Position numbers and translations under genes: made by a program
Notes under the pieces: generated by a model
Seen by the model: only the letters and a program-made list of their open reading frames with translations
Database searches by the model: none
What the model was told of the DNA's origin: nothing
Shown: in pieces, positions 38,512 to 45,073 of the stretch
Layout: the number at the start of each line of letters is the position of its first letter
Numbering within the stretch: position 1 is the first letter of the stretch
Source of the DNA: Sinohyriopsis cumingii
Taxonomy: Eukaryota > Mollusca > Bivalvia > Unionida > Unionidae
Assembly: GCA_028554795.2 (NCBI GenBank)
Contig: CM068842.1
Coordinates: 26,384,590 to 26,448,589, forward strand
DNA: 64,000 nt
Direction: 5' to 3'

Positions 38512-38553
38512 TGGGTCACCCGCACTGGATGCCGGAAACAGAAAAGAAGAATT
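38512..38553 (+). repeat. 42-bp patch of inverted-repeat sequence at a junction
   Basis: ATGGGTCACCCGCACTGGAT and what follows match the plus-strand reading of the inverted-repeat gene region near 43172-43212, with the base found in the left repeat. On its left the histone-type stem-loop is cut after AGCC; on its right the LINE begins. It marks a recombination or repair scar. Confidence 0.75.
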
Positions 38554-38637
38554 CCATTGCCATATTATAATGTTCCGGTTTGTTGTATAATCCATTATTG
38601 GGGTGGTCATTTATTGATTCTTTTGTGTTGAGGGTTA

Positions 38638-39891
38638 TTATGTTAACTTCAAATTTGATTCGATTTTGCTTATTATGCTTATTATCTGTGTTATTTTATC
38701 CACGATGTAGTGGTGGTTGTTGATAAGTTCGGCTTTGATCTCTGTGAGTAACTTTTCTATTGTCGGGTTTGACAGTGATTTGTTTTTGGTGTTAGTGTTA
38801 TCTGATTCTTCGGGGTGGAGTTGTGAGTCTTTGTGGGATCTGATTAAGAATGTATCTTGTTTATTTAATCTTGTTTGATCTTGTTTGACCTTGTTTGACC
38901 TTGGTAGGTTGGGTGTTTGGGCTGTGGTTGCTTCAGTTGCTGGTTTGTTTGGGGTCATGATGTGGTAATTTTTATTACTGGGGGTTAGTTTTTTTGCCGC
39001 ATGATACGGGATTTGCTTGTTGTTCATGATATCTATGGTTTGATATTCCTTGATAGTGTTGGGGCATTCGTGGGATTTAGGTAGGTGCGGGCCCCTGCAG
39101 TTGGTACATTTGGGTGTGGTTCTACAACATACATCTTTGTGGTTTCCCCCACATTTGTAGCATAGTTGGGTATATCTACATCTGTTAGAGAAATGTCCCC
39201 AGTGTTGGCAGTTGCTGCAGAAACTGGGTTTGTTTATGTATGTCTCAAGGCGGTGGCGTGCCCCAGAGTGATCTAGTCTTATCATGGTTGAGAGTGGAGA
39301 ATTTGATTCTAGTATCGCTGTATTGGTTTCCTGTCCTAAATGATTTTTGAGTTTATACGCCCTATTTATGGGGGTACCACTGTCTTTGAGTTTGGCAGTG
39401 AGGGTTTCATTGTTTATCCCTTTATTTTGTCCTGTGAGTTTTAGAACTGCTTTAAATGTGGGGGTGTTCGTGCGGGAGTATGTGGCTAAGTCATTTGTTC
39501 GTGTGTTATTGTTTATTGCCATGAGGGTCTGGTTGCTATTGTGTGTTTTGGTTATTATGTTCTTTGTCCCTATTTGTTTGTGTCTTTCGACGTTAACCCT
39601 AATGTTGTTAATAATTTCAATTTCTAGGAATTTGGCCATTTGACTGCGAGTGCTGCAGTGTACTATTATGTATCTTGTGTTTGGCCTAAATATTTTGAAT
39701 TGTTCTTGATGAACCCTAAGGAGGGCCTGTGTGAGACTGTTAACAGTTAAGTTTATCAGTTTATTGGAGTTGCTACTGATATAAAGTGTGTGTTCTATGG
39801 GGTGGTATGAAAATTTGGCCTGTTTCTTTGGTTCTTTGTGGGGGTGTGAGTTTGAATTATTTTGGGGGGCAGGTTTGTTCTTGGTAAACAT
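38638..39891 (-). CDS. LINE ORF1 protein with three CCHC knuckles
   Basis: About 417 residues from ATG at 39891 (the frame is open a little further up). The middle region has SRSQMAKFLEIE-like RRM-type strands; the C-terminal third has CSNCQHWGHFSNRC, CYKCGGNHKDVC and CTNCRGPHLPKSHEC. This is the gag-like nucleic-acid-binding protein of I/Jockey-group LINEs. The frame is open throughout, so the insertion is young. A lysine- and glutamine-rich tail follows. Confidence 0.82.
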   Translation of the reverse strand: MFTKNKPAPQNNSNSHPHKEPKKQAKFSYHPIEHTLYISSNSNKLINLTVNSLTQALLRVHQEQFKIFRPNTRYIIVHCSTRSQMAKFLEIEIINNIRVNVERHKQIGTKNIITKTHNSNQTLMAINNNTRTNDLATYSRTNTPTFKAVLKLTGQNKGINNETLTAKLKDSGTPINRAYKLKNHLGQETNTAILESNSPLSTMIRLDHSGARHRLETYINKPSFCSNCQHWGHFSNRCRYTQLCYKCGGNHKDVCCRTTPKCTNCRGPHLPKSHECPNTIKEYQTIDIMNNKQIPYHAAKKLTPSNKNYHIMTPNKPATEATTAQTPNLPRSNKVKQDQTRLNKQDTFLIRSHKDSQLHPEESDNTNTKNKSLSNPTIEKLLTEIKAELINNHHYIVDKITQIISIISKIESNLKLT

Positions 39892-40094
39892 GGGTCCCTT
39901 CCCTTTACCCTTGCCATCCCACACGTTAGGTTTTGATTTAGTGGTTGGGTTAGCTTGTGTTTAGTTTCGGCTGCTGAGTAATTGTTCTTCAGTTAAGGGT
40001 TTTGATGGTCCAGGGGTCTGACTGTTATGATATTTCGGTTTGTTGTTACTGATATGAATGGGTGGAGTTATCGTTACCATGGGTTACTTAAACG

Positions 40095-41523
40095 AACCAC
40101 CTGGGGATCCAATCAAGAAACCTTACTAGCTTTATATAAATCGTTAATTAGATCTAAACTAGATTACGGATGCCAAATTTACAACTCGGCACCGCAAAAT
40201 AACCTCAAAAAACTAGATAGCATACAAAGAAAGGCCCTAATTATTTGCACTGGTGCACTACCATCCACATCACTAGTGGAACTTCAAATCTTAACTGGAG
40301 AACTGCCGCTCCACCTTAGAAGACAAGAACTCACCCTCAGATATGCAGCCAGGCTAACAACACACCCCGACACACACCCCACCCGGCTAGCTATAAATAA
40401 ATGCAACATACCTTTTAGAACTAAATTATCACAAAACATACCAGCAGGGAAATTAGTCCATCAATTAGTTGAACAACTTCCTATAGACAAACTCCAAGCA
40501 GAAATTGCAAATCACTATGACAAAGAACCATGGATAAATATCAACCCCACAGTTAACACCCTCATTACGAAATATGGCAATAAAAACGAACAGGAACTCA
40601 AACTAAACACAATCTGTACAGAAGAAATCAACTCAAAATATTGCAACTACATTAAGATTTACACTGATGGATCCAAAATTACAGAACCACCCAGAACAGC
40701 AGCAGCTTACGTAATCCCCGAACTTAACATTAAAGTAGGAAGAAGACTACCTAACCTCTGCTCTATATACACAGCTGAATTCTGGGCCATACTTGAAGCA
40801 CTCAAATGGATCAAAGAGAACAAAATACCCCAAGCGGTAATAATAAGTGACTCGCTAAGCGTCATAAACTCAATACTTAATAACAACACCAAATCAAGAG
40901 AAAACTATCTTAGGCAAACCAATTTATTGTTAAAAATACTGAACAATAATAACTTACAAGTAGAATTTATGTGGATACCATCCCATATTAACATACCAGG
41001 TAACGATATGGCAGATATAACAGCTAAACAAAAACTAAACGAAACCACTCACATCAACCTAGATTATAGCATATGCGAACTCAATAGCATATCTAAAACC
41101 CTCATTGATAATAAATGGCAGGAATTATGGAACACAAGCACTCAAGGCAGGAAACTAAAAACCATCATTAAAGAAGTATGTAGAAATAGGAAACCACCCA
41201 AAACAAAAGGCAGTGAACAAAAATTCATAAATAGAATACTCACGGGCAAAACCAAGCTGGCTAACAGCTTCGGACAGTACATAGGACCACAACCACATAA
41301 CCCTAACTGCTACCACTGCAGGGTCCCAGAAGACATAGAGCATATTTTTAACAACTGCCATACACTTGAAAAAGAAAGGGCTAAGTTTAAAGTTAAACAG
41401 CATAAAATTGGATCCCCTACAACATACCCAGAATTCTTGATGAACACAAACCCCAATATTAATCTAACATTCAAAAATATCATAAGTTTTATACACGAAT
41501 CCAATCTACTCAAAAAAATCTAA
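40095..41523 (+). pseudogene. LINE ORF2 fragment: thumb and RNase H
   Basis: It begins in the reverse-transcriptase thumb: WGSNQETLLALYKSLIRSKL, DYGCQIYNSAP. Then comes RNase H at about residues 200-330: IKIYTDGSKI, IYTAEFWAILEALKWI, IISDSLSVINSI and WIPSHINIPGNDMADITAK, with catalytic D, E, D, D visible. A CCHC-like end YHCRVPEDIEHIFNNC follows. RNase H places it in the I superfamily. The reverse-transcriptase core and endonuclease are missing; the remaining frame is open. The first residues before KRTTWG belong to the inverted segment. Confidence 0.88.
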
Positions 41524-41540
41524 GAAAGTAAATCAAAGAC

Positions 41541-41763
41541 CAGTTAAAAATATAACAAATCACTGTTTGGGAATTATGACGGCCGGCTCGGTCTCGTGGG
41601 TTCACAGACTGACACAGCCGTTCATAGCCCGAATAATAAAAACCAGTTAAGGACGAATATTACAAAATCACTGTTTGGGAATTATGACGGCCTGCTAGGT
41701 CTCGTAGGTTCACAAACTGACACAGCCGTTCATACCCCGAATAATAAAAACCAATTAAGGCCA
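41541..41763 (+). repeat. Tandem duplication in the LINE 3' untranslated region
   Basis: Two units of about 108 bp, each with ATCACTGTTTGGGAATTATG, ACGGCC, TTCACAGACTGACACAGCCG and AATAATAAAA. Confidence 0.85.
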
Positions 41764-42014
41764 CAAAAAATTAAAATAGGAAAATAGGAATTAATTAAAA
41801 CAGGACTCCATAATAACATACAAACAACCATAAAAACAAGTTTTCATTCCAAACCAATAAGATAGGGAATCAAAATAAATAAGGAATTGATGAAAAAAAA
41901 AAAAAAAAAAAAATACTCCTAACCGTCTCCTTGTCTCTTAAACAACATCTGGCTGAACTTTTAAATCAAGCTTCCACAGCTATTTCTACTAACATACTCA
42001 GCCAAATCCAGGCA

Positions 42015-42236
42015 ATGTTGGCAGACGACACTGAAGAATTTGAAACTTCCACGCTGGCAGCGGCCCTGGAAGTATCATCATCCAGCGGCGATGAAGCTGA
42101 TGAACCTGCACCACCCAAACACAGTGGAAAAAAGGAAGGCTCTGTCTACCGGAATATCGGACTGGGAAAGGCAATTGATGATATCAAAAAAGCGGGCCAC
42201 TTCGTCAATGCCACAAGACCGGGTGTCATAATGTGA
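42015..42236 (+). CDS. Small acidic/serine-rich open frame, unknown
   Basis: 73 residues from ATG at 42015; the frame is open further back to the LINE poly(A), so it may be a cut-off gene end. The upstream open stretch reads LKQHLAELLNQASTAISTNI, helical; then EFETSTLAAALEVSSSSGDE, HSGKKEGSVYRNIGLGKAID and DIKKAGHFVNATRPGVIM. No family recognised. It lies between the LINE tail and repeat R1 and does not match the left part of element A. It could be a fragment of a third element or of the original right part of A. Confidence 0.35.
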   Translation: MLADDTEEFETSTLAAALEVSSSSGDEADEPAPPKHSGKKEGSVYRNIGLGKAIDDIKKAGHFVNATRPGVIM

Positions 42237-42315
42237 CCTCATCGCTGCCGACCAATCGTGGCGGGAGTCACATACTGCTTGGTTTGACACCTGGGGCATT
42301 TCAATCCAACTAAGA

Positions 42316-42566
42316 AACACGAGTGTGTGGTGTGACTATTCCCACTCATGTCTATTAGCCTTTCAGTCAGGTTGTTAAGGACTAGTTAGTCCTACACCTG
42401 AGTGGCTAAATTAAAAAGTACTCTTTGAGTACATAAAAGCCTGGGGGATGAGGCTCCTTTTCCTTCCCCCAGGAGTAATTAAAAATCACGCAGTGCGTGA
42501 ATAAAAAAGTGGTACATGTTCAAAAGAACGAAAACCACTATAATCCAACTAACTAACTAACTAACT
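42316..42566 (+). repeat. Structured dispersed repeat R1, copy 4
   Basis: GTACTC (42418-42423)/GAGTAC (42427-42432); CCTGGGGG (42440-42447)/CCCCCAGG (42466-42473); TCACGC (42486-42491)/GCGTGA (42495-42500); terminal hairpin 42508-42539 with outer stem AGTGGT/ACCACT, internal loop ACAT/GAAA, inner stem GTTC/GAAC and loop AAAA. It ends in (AACT)n directly against the right inverted repeat at 42567, so it inserted into or next to that repeat. Confidence 0.75.
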
Positions 42567-42671
42567 CAATTTTATGTTTTTAGGGGGATGTTTTCCATCA
42601 CGTCCGCGCTTTCACTATAAGAACCCACAAAGTTTGATGTTGGAACCATTCTAAGGAATAACTGAGACAAA

Positions 42672-43010
42672 ATGACTCAAGTATCAGTTCTATTTAATCT
42701 ATTGAGAGACATCTATTTCTGGATAATGGATGTAGAATATGTTTTAGGAAGAATAGAAGAGGAATGGAGGCATGGAGATATGAAAGACTTTGTAACGAAT
42801 CAAGTTCAAGGCCTAAAGACAGCAAGAGATATCATAGCAGGGATGATTGAAGAAGAAGTCAATAAGTCAAGAGGCTTCATTAACCCACCTTACTTCAGAG
42901 TGGGAAGTTTGAAGGAAGCACTGGATCATGTCATCAATGTCCGGTGCTTCCTAGAAAAAATATTGTACTGGACAGAGTGGAGAAATGTAAATGGGGATTG
43001 GAAAAGGTGA
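42672..43010 (+). CDS. Helical protein in the right inverted repeat (ORF a)
   Basis: Second copy of the 112-residue gene of the left repeat, with one visible residue change (NQVQ for SQVQ). The promoter part GTTTTCCATCACGTCCGCGC and a TATAAG box lie upstream at 42588-42622. Here the upstream half of the promoter block is replaced by R1, so this copy may have lost normal control. Confidence 0.6.
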   Translation: MTQVSVLFNLLRDIYFWIMDVEYVLGRIEEEWRHGDMKDFVTNQVQGLKTARDIIAGMIEEEVNKSRGFINPPYFRVGSLKEALDHVINVRCFLEKILYWTEWRNVNGDWKR

Positions 43011-43270
43011 AGAAAGGGGAAGATCTGATGAGAAAAGTAATGGAGGAAGAAGTAGAGAAGATTAAAGAGAAATGGAGGGAAGAAAGAAAAGATGTGGAAA
43101 ACAAAAAGAAAAAGGAAGAGTTTGAGCGGCTTAACAATAATTGGATGAAAATCCAAGAGAAGTTCCGAGCCATGAGTCACCCGCACTGGATGCCGGAAAC
43201 AGAAAAGAAGAAGAAGAAGAAAGGAATGATGGAAAAAATAAGAGGATGGTGGAAGAAGTTAAGGAGCTAG
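42944..43270 (+). CDS. Basic coiled-coil protein in the right inverted repeat (ORF b)
   Basis: Second copy of the left-repeat gene, 108 residues, with one visible change (AMSHP for AMGHP). It overlaps ORF a by 67 bases in another frame and is followed by the stem-loop SL9. Confidence 0.6.
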   Translation: MLPRKNIVLDRVEKCKWGLEKVKKGEDLMRKVMEEEVEKIKEKWREERKDVENKKKKEEFERLNNNWMKIQEKFRAMSHPHWMPETEKKKKKKGMMEKIRGWWKKLRS

Positions 43271-43289
43271 AAGAAGAAAAAAAACCAAA

Positions 43290-43305
43290 GGCCCTTTTCG
43301 GGGCC
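43290..43305 (+). terminator. Histone-type mRNA 3' stem-loop SL9
   Basis: GGCCCTTTTCGGGGCC, with a T-G wobble closing the TTTC loop, then ACCCA and CTCGAAAAGAGAATG. Confidence 0.85.
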
Positions 43306-43404
43306 ACCCATATTTCTCGAAAAGAGAATGACTTTTCAATTGCCTACCCCTTTTTTTAAATTTAAAGTTAAATTTAAATTTTAAAAAATTTAAAAAAAAA
43401 ATCC

Positions 43405-43618
43405 CATGTTCAATTCCCCTTGTCCCTAGACAAGCCCAAACTCTATTCCCCATGTTAAATTCCCCTTGAGGCTAAAACGACCCAAGACTATTTCTCCATG
43501 TTAAATTCCCCTTGAGGCTAAAACGACCCACGATTTTTCTCCATGTTAAATTTCCATTGAGGCTAAAACGACCCAGGGGTCTCTGTAATGCTAATTCCCA
43601 TTGAGGCTAAAGTGACCC
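43405..43618 (-). repeat. Five tandem iterons, right terminus
   Basis: Inverse of the set at 16021-16235. Confidence 0.85.
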
Positions 43619-43629
43619 TATTCACTACT

Positions 43630-43635
43630 TCTGTA
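43630..43635 (+). repeat. Right 6-bp target-site duplication of element A
   Basis: TCTGTA, identical to 16004-16009. Confidence 0.9.
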
Positions 43636-43948
43636 TAACTAATTTTCTAATAACAATACTGAATAAAAAAAATTGTTAGAAACACACAACATAGATATTA
43701 TGACTAACAAGAATGCATTTCGAAGAAATACTGCAAGCTTTCCAGGCTCATATTTACTGTTATTTACACGTAGACAGGAGAACTATGATGTTGAATTGTT
43801 TGCTGTTATAAACTACTTTTATTATTGTAATTTCTGTCAAAATGTGACTTGCCGAGTTCGAGGTTGTGGAATTGAATAATAAATCAAATTAAATTCGGAT
43901 AATCAAAGAAATACCCAAATATGAAACGATTTAAGAAAACAAAAATGT
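43636..43948. other. Host DNA between element A and tRNA-Glu, no gene seen
   Basis: AT-rich; it includes a minus-strand T run at 43941-43945 that would end tRNA transcription. Confidence 0.5.
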
Positions 43949-44020
43949 TTCCCAAGCGGGGAATCGAACCCCGGCCGCCGCGGTGAGAGCGCGGAATCCT
44001 AACCACTAGACCACTTGGGA
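43949..44020 (-). tRNA. tRNA-Glu (anticodon CTC)
   Basis: 72 bases. The acceptor arms TCCCAAG/CTTGGGA pair. The D region GTGGTCTAGTGGTTAGGAT matches the A box. The anticodon arm is CCGCG-CTCTCAC-CGCGG with anticodon CTC. The T arm has GGTTCGATTCC (B box) and the discriminator base is A. A run of five T follows about four bases on, a normal polymerase III terminator. No intron. The stems look intact, so it is probably functional. Confidence 0.95.
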
Positions 44021-44405
44021 TTGGCTGAACTTAGTTTGAAGAAACTTTTATAATAAACAAATTTTGTTATACTATTAAGTAGAGAGATAGCTGTACGACA
44101 TGTGGATTTGTATAATTTTATATTAAGACTTTAAATGTTTACTTAATTTATATTTATATAAGCATATATATTAAGTTGGTATTCAAATACATTCATCTTT
44201 TGTCCACTTTATTGACTCTCTGGGTTGAAAGCACTGACTGAAGTGAAATGTAAGGTCAATTTTGATTGGTTTCCCAAAACTATCTGCAATAATGGCTGAA
44301 ATTTGCAGAAGAAAATGAAACGCAAAAAGTTGTAGCTGTTTTCCGCTGCAGCATTGGTTTACGTTTTTATGTGGGTAGACTGTGGAGAAAGACGTTGTGT
44401 TTACA
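44021..44405. other. Upstream region of the host gene
   Basis: It lies between the divergent tRNA gene and the first coding exon. No clear TATA box. An in-frame TAG at 44376-44378 shows the protein starts after it, unless an upstream exon is spliced in. Confidence 0.4.
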
Positions 44406-45073
44406 ATGTCGAATATAGGGCCAGAAACGTGTCAATGGCTTTCTGTAAACGAGGAGACATTATTTCTCCATGACGGCCTTATCCGCGTTACGGATCTGGT
44501 GGAAGTTCCCAAGGATGTCAACAGTGCCCAGGAGGGTGAACATGAAGTCATCACTTTTGATATGAAAAATCCATCCGAGCTGAGTGATCGTCTTTTAGCA
44601 GTTTGCGGCACTCAAAATAATGCATATGCAAAATTATTAGAATATCGCCTAAATGCCCTTCGTGGGTATTGGAATGCTCACAAACAGCTGTCAATCGAGG
44701 AACAAAATGAAAGAGAAAGTAACACAAACGAGGAAGCTATTGCATTGCTGAAAAAGCAAGGCATATGGAAGGAACCCGAGCAAGCATCGTTTTCAACACG
44801 TATAAGTGTGTTATTAGTATTACCATTACTTCAGTCTCAGAGTCTGATTGATCCGTCCTTGTGCGGGGTGACAGCACGAGTGCTCTTGAGTTGTCTTAGA
44901 GATTGTGCTCCACTGAGTCTTTCAAAAGAACCAGGCGACTGTTTGAAAGGACTAGAATCACTTCTATGTAAGTGGTTAGGAGAACAGGAGGACAGAGGTT
45001 CCACTCAACATGTTGGGGACTTGGATCAACGCCAGAATATAGCCTCAGCCCTTGTAGCCTTGACTTGTGCAAG
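44406..45073 (+). CDS. HECTD4: HECTD4-like giant ubiquitin ligase, coding exon 1
   Basis: 222 codons plus two bases, from the first ATG after an in-frame stop: MSNIGPETCQWLSVNEETLF, LHDGLIRVTDLVEVPKDVNS, then a helical region (LLEYRLNALRGYWNAHKQLS) and LVLPLLQSQSLIDPSLCGV. The donor is CAAG|GTGAAA at 45073/45074, leaving phase 2. Together with exons 2-5 the sequence agrees with what I recall of the N-terminal region of HECTD4, a very large HECT-type E3 ligase; the catalytic HECT domain would be far downstream. If the donor is not used, the frame stops at 45077 and an AATAAA at 45265 could give a short transcript. Confidence 0.6.

Larger units (their letters stand above)
38555..41913. mobile_element. 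Rearranged I-group LINE (5' part inverted)
   Basis: The 3' part (about 40085-41913, plus strand) carries the end of ORF2 with an RNase H domain, a 3' untranslated region with a tandem duplication, and a run of about 22 A. The 5' part (38555 to about 40085) is inverted and carries ORF1. The endonuclease and most of the reverse transcriptase are missing. Inversion of the 5' part is what twin priming produces, but here more than 2 kb is also lost. No target duplication is visible; the left edge coincides with the recombination patch. Confidence 0.8.
16010..43629. mobile_element. Polinton/Maverick element A, 27.6 kb, composite
   Basis: Termini AGTAGT...ACTACT, inverted repeats of about 1,063 bp that differ by only a handful of bases, and a 6-bp target duplication prove one insertion event for the whole span. 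Virion-type genes on the minus strand from left to right: protease, major capsid, small basic capsid protein, penton-like protein, membrane protein, integrase, unknowns, SPKK-rich protein, ATPase, small unknowns, two BIR proteins, DNA polymerase. A zinc-knuckle gene is on the plus strand. About six of these genes are broken, with roughly six to ten breaks in total, so the copy is not autonomous. The right part has been remodelled by block B, a LINE and repeat R1. The near-identity of the inverted repeats implies a geologically recent insertion. Confidence 0.93.
42567..43629 (-). repeat. Right terminal inverted repeat of element A
   Basis: Reverse complement of 16010-17073 with only a few differences that I can see by eye. 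It ends ACTACT at 43629. Confidence 0.95.

Noticed and set aside
6794-42539. R1 terminal hairpin as a hammerhead ribozyme
   Set aside because: GAAA is present, but the CTGATGA core and a third stem with a cleavage site are not; the partner strand of the internal loop is ACAT.
16010-43629. Element A as an integrated adenovirus-like or herpes-like virus
   Set aside because: Six-base target duplication, AG termini, chromodomain integrase and protein-primed polymerase together define a Polinton.
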